DNA from: Semisulcospira habei
Lineage: Eukaryota > Mollusca > Gastropoda > Semisulcospiridae
Assembly (NCBI GenBank): GCA_036245525.1
Contig: BTPG01000001.1
Coordinates: 175,087,182 to 175,151,181 of the forward strand
DNA length: 64,000 bases
Direction: 5' to 3'
The notes under the pieces are model-generated. The model saw only the letters and a program-made list of their open reading frames with translations. It ran no database searches and was not told the DNA's origin. The position numbers and the translations under genes were made by a program. This document shows positions 1 through 14,464 of the stretch, one piece after another; the stretch's first letter is position 1; each line of letters starts with the position of its first letter.

Positions 1-426
1 GGGTGGCAATTTATGTGATAACCCACATTTACATGGGGTCCGAAAATTACTGTTTAATTAATATGTATTCAGCTTTGTACACTGCATTTTTTGCTAGTGT
101 ATAATGTTGTTTTTCCGTCATTTATTATGGATGTAAAAATAAATGACAAATTTCACTCACAGGAGGGAGTTTAGTAATTAGTCGTCATAGAGAATGCAGT
201 ATAACTGTGCCCGGTTTGTTCCCTATTTCTATGATGAAATTATGCGCTTAGCTCTCGGCTCCATCAGAAATTGGGAAAATTTCAGGAAGGGTAGCGTGTC
301 GACTATATTGACACATTCAACACTATCCGATGAATGTGCGGTAAGTTTAATTCGGCGTGTCAAACAATATGTTGTACGTTTAATCTTACACAACATTAAC
401 AGTGAGTGAGTGTGTGTGTGTGTGTG

Positions 427-468
<42 letters not shown>

Positions 469-577
469 CGTGCGCACGCGCGCGCTCGCGTGCGTGCGTG
501 CACTGATGTACAATTGACTTAATTAGAAAAGTGTTTGTTATTTAGCCGAGCCAGGTGTGTAAACGTCACTATGGTAC
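1..577. other. Non-coding stretch left of the GIMAP-like exon
   Basis: No coding region is recognisable here apart from the TG microsatellite. If the GTPase exon at 578-920 belongs to a live gene, this is its next intron, because the donor site points into it. Confidence 0.5.
405..502. repeat. (TG)n / (CG)-interrupted microsatellite
   Basis: Alternating TG dinucleotides grade into TGCG and CGCG steps at the right end. Open frames through it encode only Cys-Val or His-Thr repeats and are not genes. Confidence 0.95.
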
Positions 578-920
578 CTTTAAATACCTGCCCCAGGCAC
601 GGGCAGTTTCTTTGTAACAGCACGTTTTTGTCCCGGAGCTCGTACTGTGGGCCACAATAAATCCCGTGCCGTCATCCGGAACTGACGCTGTTTCCTGGCC
701 TTGAGCTTCTCGTTCAGACGTACTTGCAGCCGGAGTGCCTAGACCTTGACCTTCAGTGTTTAAAGACGTCGCGGTTTCGGTTTCCCGTTCTTGCGCTCCT
801 GTGTTTTCTCCCTTTGCTGCGGATGCAGCCTTTGTCTTTTTCATTTTGACATCTTTCTTCTGCAGGAGGATGTTTCCAAGACTACTTTTGCCGCTGCCAG
901 TCTTACCGACGAGTATCAAC
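578..920 (-). CDS. Exon of an AIG1/GIMAP-type GTPase gene (partial)
   Basis: The exon encodes the start of an AIG1-type (GIMAP/IAN) G domain. It opens with the hydrophobic strand and P-loop of the family (RLILVGKTGSGKSSLGNILL) and ends with a G2-like segment (TKTCCYKETARAWGRYLKV) that in this family runs straight into the DTPG switch. A plausible acceptor (TTTATAG, AG at 922-921) precedes it and a donor (AAG/GTACC, GT at 577-576) follows, so the exon is 343 bp and the rest of the G domain lies beyond the left edge. Between G1 and G2 there are about 60 extra low-complexity residues rich in Thr, Ser, Glu and Ala, much longer than the usual spacing. GIMAP GTPases form membrane-associated oligomers and are expanded in molluscs, where they are linked to immunity. 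The upstream exon was not found. A pseudogene exon is possible. Confidence 0.62.
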
Positions 921-1488
921 CTATAAACGAAATCACAGATCAAAGCCAGTGATGCAGTGTTATGTTCACCACCATAGCTGAAACAAGAACTCTCCTCCCC
1001 TTATCATTCATAGATCAATCTAATAAAGAAACTTGTATAGATCTCTCAAAGTCCATGTTTGTGGAAAAACACCTTCAAGAAAAAGTTAGTTTTAACACCG
1101 CAGTGTATTAAGATGGATCTACCGATTGTTACGTGGTAGTCGTAGTCGTAGTATGAAGCCATCACACCAGACGCACGCACGTAGGGTTCTTGTAAAGAAA
1201 CTTCACTCAGCTGCAACTCGTCACACGTGGCACAAGGTTGTAGACCATACTGGGGTAACAGTTCCAACCTCTCAGCACAATGCTTCCACAGATGCATTCA
1301 CATTGATACACTGTCTCCTCTACAATGCGTCAACACTTTTGACACACTGCGGCTCTCATACAATGTACCCACATACTTTCTAACTCGGGCTTTTATACTA
1401 TTACAGATTTCCAGAACAATCCAGCAAATTCGCACAATACAACCAATCAGAAAAAAAAAAACATAACCAAAACTCATTAATATTCATT
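921..1488. other. Non-coding, possible intron
   Basis: No gene or repeat family is recognised. Short open frames lack splice or family support. There is an A-rich tract at 1450-1462. Confidence 0.4.
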
Positions 1489-1717
1489 AAACAAGATGGT
1501 ATGAACCATAACCCACAAAGTCCCTTCTATATGAGAGCTGTCTTCGCTGTCAAGGGTCTTTGACTTGATTCTGATGTTGAAATATCTCTTTTTGAAAAAG
1601 CCTAGCAGATGTGCCAATGCATCATAGTGAACTCTAGAAGGGGCGTGCACAGTGCATACGCGTCATTGCTTTTTGTCAAACGTCATTTGTCATGACGCAT
1701 TTTGTTTTGTTTTTACA
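1489..1717. repeat. Dispersed repeat, inverted relative to 9701-9937
   Basis: This 229-bp segment is closely similar to the reverse complement of 9701-9937. Matching blocks include ATAACCCACAAAGTCCCTTC near the left end and GTCAAACGTCATTTGTC near the right. It may be one family inserted twice in opposite orientation, or the ends of a larger element. Confidence 0.8.
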
Positions 1718-2619
1718 GTTTTTATTTATTTTTTGTTGTTGCAGAGGACGCAGAAGGTGTGCCTTAACACAATATTGCCTGATTTTGGCTTCTGGAATGC
1801 ATTCTCATTATTAATAGGTATGTATTTCTGAAGCTCATTTTAGCATCCTCGAAGAGCTCGAATGGGGTACCAGTGCGCCATCGGTTATATATCTGGTGTG
1901 TTCCTAAGGATTTTATGGGAACAAGGCTTAAATATGGCAGGACATACTAATGTACACTTTAAAGCCCATTTTATAGAGTACTGGGGTTGGGGGAGAACAG
2001 GGGATGGTGAGAGGGGGGGGGGGGGGGAGTGCACGGCAGTTAGGTCTGGCTCATGGAATACATCCCCCCTTAAGAAAAGAAGAAGCTAGAAGCGGGGCTG
2101 TGTCCTGAAATTAAAAATGTAATCTTTCGACAAATAAAAAAAAAATCAGCTCAGAAAACATGAGTATGTCTTACATAAACCCAACAAAGAAAGAAACACG
2201 CTTGAGAGAACAATTACAACATAACAGAATTTGCAGAGAGACTTCCTTGAAAGACACCTCCCAAGGAAGACGTATGATCACATATTAATGGTAGTTGGGC
2301 TGCTGTTTGTAAACGTACTTGAGCCATATAAATAAAGTTAGTATCAAACAAATTTCAGCCTTTGACCTTTACTTATGCGCAATATGGTGCTAATCGGTCT
2401 TCAGCCATGCCACTGTATGACGTCATTGAAAACGTGATGTAAAAAAGGTGCTTGAAAATAATGGACTCTCAAAGATAATTCAATTATTTCTAAATTTTGT
2501 CTACCAAATTAAAAAAAATACGGTAGACTTTGAAATGGGGCTGGTCGGAGCGCATTCAGGAGCATGCACATGACGTTTTTGGCGTGCGTGGCAGAAATTC
2601 TGGCAAAGAAGTAACAAAA
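1718..2619. other. Non-coding, no recognisable gene
   Basis: This holds a short poly-G run near 2015-2028 and AT-rich unique-looking DNA. I see no gene, RNA or repeat family. Confidence 0.5.
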
Positions 2620-4508
<1,889 letters not shown>

Positions 4509-6973
4509 ACAGCAGAACAGAAATGAATGTGGGTAGCGTATATTCACACTCTCCCATTTGGTGGGTACACCGGGTTCACCTTGTCTATGTCTCTGTGTGT
4601 CTGTGTGTCTATATGTCTGTGTGTCTGTGCATAAGTGTCTGACTGTTGGGATATTTGTTACGCGAAATCGTCAAAACCGCCGCTTTGAATTCTCTGAACA
4701 ATCACTTATCATTAGTGCTAAGTTCAAATATTTGTCAGTGCTCAAAGCAAAGGCCATAAAGTATGGTCAGGGTCATAGCCGCCTTACTTAAATTGTAGAC
4801 ACTGTGGACAACATCTCCAAAATCAGTCACTGAGCTAATTTAATTCAGACGTTTGTTGGTGTAAGCTTTTAAGAAGTAGCAAATGTTGAAAACGAAAAGC
4901 ACACAGACTCTGCAAGGCCAAAGGTCACGCCAATAATTTTTGTTTTAAAAAGTTTCGTTTTTTAAAGGCGTAATATCTTGAACTTCTTCATCCAGTTTAA
5001 TCACACTTTATTGATTGGTAGTCTGGTGTCGAGCAGTCAGCTCGTAGCCATCGAGTTACACAGTCGTCACTTGCTGTTTTCTGCTGTGAGTTTAGTTATT
5101 TTTATTCACATTTCGAGCATTGTAATAGTAAATCAGTTTCTTGAATACACGTATAAACTCTTTGATAACAATTTCGCGATGAACAAAGGCTATTTGAACT
5201 TTGACATAACAAAATGGCGGCTTGCGAGATGTGTTCTCGTTCGGATACACTTGTTTTCCCTTCTGACGCTTTATTTCAGCGTTGCACATTGTTCCTGAGA
5301 CACTTCTCGAGTTGCTTGAGGCTTGTATTGTTTGTTGTTTTAGTAGATTAAAGGTTATGGTTCACATTGCTGCAGATTCAGTGAATCGTATCACTACACA
5401 CATTGTGAAGCAGGCCATACACAATGTACACTAACACAGAAGTAGATGAAGTCATGCGCACCAACCAACTGAGAGAAGGCGATTTGTTTAGGGTGATTTA
5501 GCTAAAACGGAATAAACATAAGCCACTTAGCATACATTATCTAGAAGTTAACCGACGCCGTGTGAATCGGCATAGTACAACTTCCACCAAGCATGAATCA
5601 GTAAACAAAAGTCTGAATCGATCCAACTGAAAAAAATGGGTGAAATAGCCGCAGCCGCCGCACAACTCTAGATACATCTGAGCCGTGGTCATGTTTGAGC
5701 AGATTTTCGTTGGGTAGATTCGTGCAGTTGGGTAGATTTACGCGACATTGACCCCTTCAGCGATAGTCTACCTGTCTGATAGTTTATCGTAAATGTTCCG
5801 CAGAAATATAAAATGTTCCTGTAATAAATAGCTCAACTGATTGACGTATTACGGGTTAGGCTTTGCCAGTGGTTCTTGTCGCCCCGAGGGTCCGGTCAGG
5901 GGGGGGGGGGGGGGGGGGGGGTCAATGTCGGAGGTAAGAATCGAGGCCTTACTCGTAATACAACGATTTTGTCTTCAACTGTGAAAAGTATAAGCGTGAA
6001 GTTAACCCTTGAAAGGGCCCAAGCTTTACGCGTGACGTAGAGATTCAGGGGACGCAAATCTCATACTTCGATTATCAGTCAACAACCTCGCGTGAACTGC
6101 TTTCCCCTGGAATGTCTCTCTCAGGTATTTTTAAAAAAATATAAAACATTTTCAGTCATTCTTTTGTATGAAATTGATAATATAGGCCAAACACAGCGCG
6201 TGCATATAGTTATTCTACTGCATAACCTCCTCAATTTTTATTTATTCAGCTTTTGTTTCTTCGCCGTTTCGAATACGGTCATTACGTACAGCATAGGGCC
6301 TTTGCTTCAGTTGAAATTTTCCTATCGTTCATATTAACTAACTTATCCAATTATTCAGTTATGTTTTGTATTAAACTGGTACCAACGGTATCACATCACC
6401 CACACATAGTTCTTTTTGTTGTGTAACCCCTTCATTGTTTATTTATTGGCATCTTTTTGTTTAAAGGTTTGACTGAATGAAGGGTATGTGTGAACTGAGA
6501 AATGTTATTGGGGGAGAACGCTTTGCTCAGCGAGTAACGATGTCATCGTAACATGTAATAAGGAAGTCCACTTATCACATGTTTACCTTGGTAACATGTG
6601 ACAAGAGACTCCCGAGAAGGGACGACCAAGGAAAAAAGTCGACTGTAGAGCGGGGCCAATAAGAAAAAGTATAAAGAGACTAAAAGAAGACAAGATCTCG
6701 TTATTTACCAGAAAAAACACACAAAACACAAACAAACAAACAAACAAACAAACAAACAAACAAAAACCGCGAGTGGATTCAATTTTGGCCGTAGCCAACA
6801 CGCCGTATGCTCGCTGGCTACGGCAAAAAATGAATCAACTCGTTTTTTAAGTCCCTTTTATTTATAGAAGGGATTTTTAGGACGGGTCGCGGTGGGGCGA
6901 ATTTAATAGCATGTCCATGATGTCAAAGGCCGGCAGGCCTAAACCTCTGAAAACTAAAGTAACAAGATAAAAA
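4509..6973. other. Non-coding, simple repeats only
   Basis: I see no gene. The stretch contains a pure G run at about 5899-5922 and a (CAAA)n run at about 6726-6765. Its open frames have AT-rich composition and no domain signature. Confidence 0.5.
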
Positions 6974-9030
6974 TTAATAATGTCTAGTTACGCAAACCTC
7001 GCTGCTGAACGTACATTTGGCGCGAAGCGCCGTATGTGCGTATGCATAGTATGCATGTATGCATGTTATGTATATATGCATGTATGTATGTATGTATGTG
7101 TGTGTGTGTGTGTTTGTGTGTATGTATGTATGTATGTGTGTGTGTGTGTGTGCGTGTGTGCGTGTGTGCGTGCGCGTGTGCGTGTGCGTGCGCGTGTGTG
7201 CGTGTGTGCGTGCGCGTGTGTGCGTGCGCGTGTGTGCGTGCGCGTGTGTGTGCATGCGCGTGCGTGCGTGCGCGTGCGTGCGTGTGCGTGCGTGTGCGTG
7301 CGTGCGTGCGTGTGTGCGCGTGTGTGCGTGTGTGCGCGTGTGCGCGTGTGCGTGTGTGCTAGTGGGTGTGCGTGTGTGCGTGTGCGTGTGTGCGCGCGTG
7401 CGTGTGTGCACGCGTGCGTGTGTGCGTGTGTGTGCGCGTGTGCGCGTGTGCCTGCGTGCATCTGTGCGTGCGTGCGTCTGTGCATGCGTCTGTGCGTCTG
7501 TATGTATGCGTCTGTGCGTATGTATGTATGCGTCTGTGCGTCTGTGCGTATGTATGTATGCGTGCATATGTGCGTCTGTGCGTATGTATGTATGCGTGCA
7601 TATGTGCGTCTGTGCGTGCATATGTGCGTCTGTGCGTATGTGCGTATGCGTGCATATGTGCGTCTGTGCGCATATGTGCGTCTGTGCGTATGGACGCATA
7701 TGTGCGTCTGTGCGCATATGTGCGTCTGTGCGTATGTGCGCATATGTGCGTCTGTGCGTATGTCTGTATGTCCGCGTATGTGCGTCTGTGCGTATGTGCG
7801 CGTCTGTGCGTATGTGCGCGTCTGTGCGTCTGTGCGTATGTGCGTCTGTGCGCGTCTGTGCGTATGTGCGTCTGTGTGCGTCTGTGCATATGTGTGCGTA
7901 TGTGCGTCTGTGTGCGTCTGTGTGCGTCTGTGGGTATGTGTGCGTATGTGCGTCTGTGCGCGTATGTGTGCGCCTGTGCGCGTATGTGTGCATGTGTGCG
8001 TATGTGCGTCTGTGCATATGTGTGCGTGTGTGCGTATGTGCGTCTGTGCGTATGTGCGCGTATGTGCGTCTGTGCGTATGTGCACGTGTGTGCGTATGTG
8101 CGTCTGTGCACGTGTGTGCGTATGTGCGTCTGTGCGTATGTTCACGTGTGTGCGTCTGTGCGTATGTGCACATGTGCGCGTATGTGCGTCTGTGCGTATG
8201 TGCACATGTGGACGCGTCTGTGCGTCTATGTGCGTATGTGTGCGTGTGCGCGTCTGTGCGTCTATGTGCGTATGTGCGTCTATGTACGCGTATGTGCGTC
8301 TATGTACGTATGTCCGCGTATGTCGCGTATGTGCGTCTATGTGCGTATGGCCGCATATGTGCGTATATGTGCGTATGTCCGCGTATGTGCGCGTATGGTC
8401 GCGTATGTGCGTATGTCGCTTATGTACACATATGTGCGTATGTACAAATATGTGCGTATGTGCGCATATGTTCGCATATGGTCCGCATATGTGCGTATGT
8501 ATGTGCGTATGTATGCATCTGTGCGTATGTATGCATATGTGCGTGTGTATGTATGTGTGCGTATGTATGTATGTGTGCGTATGTGCGTATGTATGTGTGC
8601 GTATGTATGTATGTGTGCGTATGTGCGTATGTATGTATGTGTGCGTATGTATGTATGTTTGCGTATGTGCGTATGTATGTATATGTGCGTATGTGCGTAT
8701 GTATGTATGTGTGCGTATGTGCGTATGTATGTATATGTGCGTATGTATGTATATGTGCGTATGTGCGTATGTATGTATATGTGCGTATGTATGTATATGT
8801 GCGCATGTGCGTATGTATGTATATGTGCGTATGTATGTATATGTGCGTATGTATGTATGTATGTATGTATATGTGCGTATGTATGTATGTATATGTGTGT
8901 ATGTATGTATGTATATGTGCATATGTGTGTATGTATGTATGTATATGTGCGTATGTATGTAAAGAAGAGAATCTACGATATTTCTGTACACACAACCTTG
9001 AAACTTGGCGCAATACTTTCTTAAGTGGGT
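6974..9030. repeat. 1.9-kb alternating pyrimidine-purine minisatellite
   Basis: From about 7030 to 8965 the plus strand is almost entirely alternating pyrimidine-purine, built from TG, CG, TA and CA steps. Composition changes along it: TG/CG-rich first (7130-7440), then a minisatellite of TGTGCGTATGTGCGTC-like units (7440-8450), then TATG/TGCG units (8450-8965). The left flank (6978-7032) resembles the flank of the tract at 2680. The right flank (ACAACCTTGAAA at 8990) resembles the sequence at 2800. Long open frames on both strands are artefacts of the repeat. Confidence 0.95.
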
Positions 9031-9365
9031 GGCTAAGAGAGCCTCCGAGCATATTGTAATTGAATGTCTCATTTAAGACATAAACAACCGTTTATTAAAA
9101 GTCGGTTGACCCAGATTAGAGTCCGTAATTTTTGTTAAATTTACTTGAAACTTTGAATATAGCTAGTTTGGATAAAGACATTAGATGAGTTTGTTAGCCA
9201 GCTTTGCATCCTTTCATTTTTTTTAGTAAAAAATATTTCTTTTCAGAAAAGAATTACTACAGTAAAAAAACTTGACTTTTAGAGAAAGTCAGACAGTGGC
9301 GGTGACGTAAAAGAGGCAACTCCGTCACCACGCAGACATTGACATAATACTCTAAATATGACGTA

Positions 9366-9400
<35 letters not shown>

Positions 9401-9414
9401 TATGTGCGCATCTC

Positions 9415-9469
9415 CAAGAGGCATAGATCCTCATGTGCCTGGAGGGCGCATGAACATCTATGCCTCTTG
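9415..9469. repeat. Palindromic hairpin, GAGGCATAGATC family
   Basis: Arms CAAGAGGCATAGATC and its imperfect inverse surround a short GC-rich loop. This is a diverged member of a family also found at 24223, 33312, 57053 and 63803. Confidence 0.7.
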
Positions 9470-9700
9470 AGGATGCTTGGAGCGCGCGCATGCACGCACG
9501 CACACGCATTCACACACATCGACGCGTTTTCAGAAGAGCATGCAGATGTACTTAGTATAGCGTTTAGCTAGGTAAAGTCAACCTAATTTCACACAAATTA
9601 TAGCAATACTGAAATTGTACAGTGAATTTCTAGTTTTGTCACCATTTTCGCAAGTCTTGAAGCGAAAGCGAAACTCATATCACGTTAAATATAAAATTAC

Positions 9701-9937
9701 GTAAAAACAAAAAATACGTCACGACAAATGACGTTTGACAAACCATTGATGCGTATGCACTGCGCGGGCCACTTATAGAGTTCACTAGGACGCATTGGCA
9801 CATCTGCGAGGCTTTTTCAAAAGGAGATATTTCAACATCAGAATCAAGTCAAAGACAAAAGGTAGAGACCCTTGTCAGCGAAGACAGCTCTCATATAGAA
9901 GGGACTTTGTGGGTTATGGTTCATCCCATCTTGTTTT
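9701..9937. repeat. Dispersed repeat, inverted copy of 1489-1717
   Basis: Similar to the reverse complement of 1489-1717 over about 230 bp with small indels. No coding sequence is seen. Confidence 0.8.
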
Positions 9938-12000
9938 ATTTTTTGGTGAACAACTCGATCATATCAATCATATCAGTTAAGCTCTATGCATCATCTTATC
10001 TCAAACTGTTTGCGACCTTTGATGCATATTTTTAGTTTTTATCCATGAATCGTGTTGTAGTACCACTTGACGAATTATGATCAAGATAGGTTGACTGAAA
10101 TGTTGAAGTCTACTGATTTATCATCGTGAATATCAATACCTTGTTCCTTCATTGACGCACACGGGCGGATTAAGGTACGCAGAAGACTCAGCCATATCTG
10201 CAACATCAACATACATACGTGTTCATTATATTGTCCTGTTTGATAAATGACGTTTATACATCTCTCGCCTTTTTCAGGGTGTTTGGTTCTAGCACATCAC
10301 AATTCACGTGTGTTGATAAAGGCATATATATGTCTAAAGCCAGGGTGGCTGACCACCTTTTGGCTCAATCACATGGCAGAGGTGGAGATTGACGCTGTTT
10401 GTGAACATTAAAGCAACACTTAACGTGATATTGAGTCTCACGTCACTGTCGGGCACGAATCCACAAGAGTTGTCTGAATTTTGGAACAATAAAAGAAGAG
10501 GACTGCAAAAAGTGACGTTGAAAGAATGGTTTGTTAGGGATCAAACACAAACATGTCGGACTCTTTGTGAGCAGTTCTGGACTAGGACTTTGACTGGAAC
10601 TGAAATCCGAGATAGATTCATTGTATAAATAAAGAAACTCATGACCGACCTTCCCATTACGCAAAACAAATCACGAGTGTTCAAGTTGACAGAATTTATT
10701 TTTTGACGAGCATTTTACCTGAGCGCTCGTGATTTATTTTGCGTCATGTACTAGTGAATTGTTTTGTCCTTGCTGCTCATCAGCCTGTTTCTTTGTTAGA
10801 TATCTTGTAAGATTTAACGAAGAAACTGAAAATGGAATGTTGGCAGTAGAAAGACGAAGCTCCACACAGAGAAACTGACAGGATGGTTGGTTGGTTGGTT
10901 GGTTGTTCTTTCGTTTGATTGCTTGTTTCACTGTTTGATGGATGAACTGACTGATTGGGTTGAACGAAAAGAGGTGACGACAACGAAGATCATCCATTGT
11001 GGAAAGTCGTAGGGTGAATGCTTTCTGTCACTTTATTTGAATCCAATTCTTGTTTCTGACATTATCAAAGTTCACTTTTACCGTTAATGTCCGTACAATG
11101 CAAGTATAATACTTTACGGAGGTCATGCAGATTCTCAAAACATCTAAACTCCAATGAACACGCGCAACGGTGGAGACTGGTGATATGCACAATATAATTA
11201 TTAAAATAAACAACTTTAGGTGTTGTTATGTCGCAAAAAGTCTCTGTGTTGAATTTTATAGTATATTTTGTTTTGTCTGCCACGAATACAAATGTAAACT
11301 ACGTCACTAGTGACAACACAAAATAAACAGATTCACTGGCAATAAAGTGGATAACTTGCACCCTATAACCCATACGCAAACACACAACAACTTACACTCG
11401 CTCATTCTGCGTGTCACACGAAAAGCAAAGACAGAGTAATCTGCGTTACATTTCTGCTATGAAGAATCCATCGATGAAAGAAACACGGTTAGAAAAGACA
11501 CTGAGTTACAACACATGTATTAATATTTCGGGTTAAATCTCTTTTTAAAAATAGACATACAAACAAAGTATACAATTTACAACTTATCTTTACCGATGCA
11601 AATGAAGATGTAACATCAGGCGCCAAGCAAATTTGTCACTACCCTTGACTTGACACAACAGAAGCTAGTTGCTTTACTTCTCTCATTCTGTGTGTTTATT
11701 TCTCTCTTTCCTCATGACATGCCTTCTCTTTCTGGTGCTCCTTGAGGCAGCCATTGTGGTATGGGACGTGGCTTAAATTATGTGTGTTTCACCGTTTTTT
11801 CTTTGTCTTTTCTCCTGCTGTTTTAATGGTGGTCATGTTCATAAATGTAATGGTGGTTGTACAATAAAGTAACAACACAAATAAACAAGTAGCCCGTCGA
11901 CTAATCACACGAACATGAAGCAATAAAGCAGTTACACACACGTTAGCACACGCGCACTAAACACACGCATACACACGCACGCACGCACGCACGTACACGC

Positions 12001-12085
<85 letters not shown>

Positions 12086-13048
12086 ATCACAGACTCAAGG
12101 AGACGATGAAAATGTGTGCTATTGATGAGAAAAGTAAATGTTTCGAGACCATACGCTACATGTCACCCTCGGCACACCCGTCCCCCTCCCCCGCCTCAAC
12201 CCCCCTCCCCCCGCCCCACTACCCCCCCCCCCCCCCCCCCCCGCCCCCTCATCTGTGGTACACTTATTATGCTGTGTCATGACCATGACTGGAGTAAAAA
12301 CGCCTCATGATGTGCTATATATATGATGATTTGAATTCTTCAGAAACAAAATGTTTGCATTCGCCTCCTGGAAGAGATCAAAGAAATGTTTTGATTCGAA
12401 GGGGGGGGGGGGGGGGGGGGGTAGGTCGGCTTTTGTTGCGATAAATTACATAATTCTCGCTTAAAATTAATGTTTTTGGTTGCATTTGATAGAGAAATAA
12501 TCCTCCTTCTCGCGATATTACTCGGAATTTAAATCAGTAGTCGGCCAATGGGAGATATGCGTCTGAAACCTGTACAAGTGATGTTTTTGTGGGACGCATG
12601 TCTTATTCAGACCACAACAGCAACAGTTTTCTTTCAAAATAAAAATCATTTGCAGCATTAAGCCGAGATAAACGAATGCCCTTTTAAATGGTGCAAACAG
12701 ATTTACAAAGTTTCGGATGAAACGTGCAGCAGTGCTTGATAAACAACGCGTCTCACTTGAAAATGTTACCGTGCAACTTTTGATTTGGGGGGTGGGGGGG
12801 GGGGGGTGTCGTGTTCAATGGGTTGTAACTTAAAGGTAACGCAACGGAAAAAAATGCAGTTTGTTGTATTTTATCCATAAGTGTGTAAACATTTTTGCGT
12901 TGTAGATAGAATTGTAAAATCTTCAGGCATTAGAAAGATATCGTCTCCAAAACTTTGTAAAGATTTAAAAAAAAAATATATTTTATTTTATTTATTATTA
13001 TTATTATTTACAAACAGTAGGAGACCTTACAATTAAGCATTGAACCAT
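9938..13048. other. Non-coding, simple repeats only
   Basis: I recognise no gene in this 3.1-kb stretch. It holds a (CA)n tract at about 11970-12083, a poly-C run at about 12222-12242, poly-G runs at about 12402-12421 and 12788-12806, and (GGTT)n at 10882-10902. Confidence 0.5.
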
Positions 13049-13192
13049 ATGTGTTGGGTTAATTCGAGGGTTACATCTTGGTATTGTAGTCCGATGAAGA
13101 TGATTATCAGACCGACGCGCCGAAGTCCAGGAGGTCTGATATCCACTTAAGAGGACTGCAAACCACTATGTAACCCGAGAAGTAACCCAACA
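13049..13192. mobile_element. MITE with GTGTTGGGTTA-type inverted ends
   Basis: The left end (GTGTTGGGTTAATTCGAGGGTTACAT) is mirrored by the right end (ATGTAACCCGAGAAGTAACCCAACAC). The internal region is short and non-coding. Confidence 0.75.
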
Positions 13193-13372
13193 CAAAACGA
13201 AAGTTAAACGTTATAGGCTTAACGTCTTCTATCCACCACAAAGTTGATTTCAAATACGGGGCACCAAATAGGGTCTGAACGAATTTTGATCCCAGATGGA
13301 TTCGACTGAACACGCGACCTTTCGGACGAGGTCAAACACCCTGCCACCAGGCTCCCCTAGTAACCCAACACA
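13193..13372 (-). mobile_element. tRNA-derived SINE, inserted at the MITE end
   Basis: The body matches the SINE at 62699-62888 (GGGTCTGAACGAATTTTGAT, then GATTCGA...CGCGACCTT, then CTGCCACCAGGCTCCCCTAG), which on the minus strand reads as box A followed by box B. Direct copies of AGTAACCCAACACA at about 13181 and 13359 look like a 14-bp target-site duplication. The SINE therefore landed in the terminal repeat of the MITE. Confidence 0.75.
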
Positions 13373-14124
13373 GAGGGTTAAATGCCCATGTCGTGCTATC
13401 TGAGTACGCACTATCCTAGGCAGCGTAGTCATCTCTGACGTTAAGACTAACATGCCAAATGTTTCTGACGCCACACTGAACATTTCTGTGTGCTACACAG
13501 GGTATACGAATCTTTCATGCTGAGGCTACAACGCCCGGAATGTCTAAAGCATGTAGCTGCTGCGATGGCTCTTGTTTATCTGCGGCGGAAAAGGGAGGGT
13601 TGGGTTCACTGGAAGTTCAGTTCTCATTAGGTAAATTCAGATTATTTTCAGCGCGCTTTAACCTACGTAGGTCATCTAACTCTTTCTACCCCAGACACAC
13701 CACTGCAAAATAAGGATCGACCATGATAGTTCAAGGGTGATGCCAGAATAGCCATGGTCCAGTCGATCTATGTCCTGCACTAGAGTGCAGTCTTCAGAGG
13801 ACAACGGCAAAATTTGGGGATTTCGGTGTTGGGGTAGAATGAGTTAACTATGCATGAACGCAAAATACGGTGGCTAAGCAAAACATGTTTTCCAATCATT
13901 CACCAGTTTCTTGTTGTGACATTTACCCGTGAAAACTATAAACAAAAGAAGCATGACTAGAGGACCTTGAGCTACATCTGTGCGTAGTTTGATCCAACAA
14001 TTCATGCATTCACACAGACAAACTGTTTTCCAACATTGAATAACCTCCGCACATTTACGGTTCAGCTTCAGTGGCCTTTGAACTTTGGCAACATTACTAG
14101 CAAGTTTTAGCACCAGCAAAATTG
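13373..14124. other. Non-coding with a decayed TTAA-type element
   Basis: The segment around 13640-13850 carries the diagnostic words of the TTAA palindromic family (CTAACTCTTTCTACCCC, GACCATGATAGTTCAAGGGT, GAATGAGTTAA). I see no gene. Confidence 0.45.
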
Positions 14125-14431
14125 TTAGTTGGTTTGTTCGGGTTTAACGTCCACGGCACGGAAGTGATCATGGACGGCCCTGACGGGGGACAGGAAAATC
14201 TATTACCTATGGAGTACGACCTGAACACTGATCAACTCAGGCGCACTCCAACTGTGCCACTTTGATTTACCAGGACCTTTCAACGGACATGCTTGATTGA
14301 ACAAGCCCGTCTTTCCCCCCTGGATTGCGAGTCCAGCTACCGGGGCCGGGACGGGGATTCGAACGCACGACCCGGCGATTCCCTTCGCTCTCCTGCTCCG
14401 ACACTTAACCGCCTGAGCTATAACGGACTCC
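14125..14431 (-). mobile_element. tRNA-derived SINE (GTCCGTTATAGCTCAGGCGG family)
   Basis: Read on the minus strand, it begins with a tRNA-like head (GTCCGTTATAGCTCAGGCGG with box A, then GTGCGTTCGAATCCCC as box B). A tRNA-unrelated body follows, ending in GACGTTAAACCCGAACAAAC. A second, fuller copy lies on the plus strand at 59999-60312. It is not a functional tRNA gene. Confidence 0.85.
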
Positions 14432-14464
14432 CTAAGCAAAACTGAACCCGGTTCGATCTCACCT

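Noticed and set aside
6974..9072. Open frames of 400-670 codons on both strands through the TG/CG/TA repeat
   Set aside because: They consist only of Cys/Val/Met/Tyr or His/Thr/Arg repeats forced by alternating dinucleotides without stop codons, and they overlap on both strands.
10389..10628. 80-codon open frame with ordinary composition
   Set aside because: No family resemblance, no splice sites worth noting and no neighbouring exons, so it is not supported as a gene.
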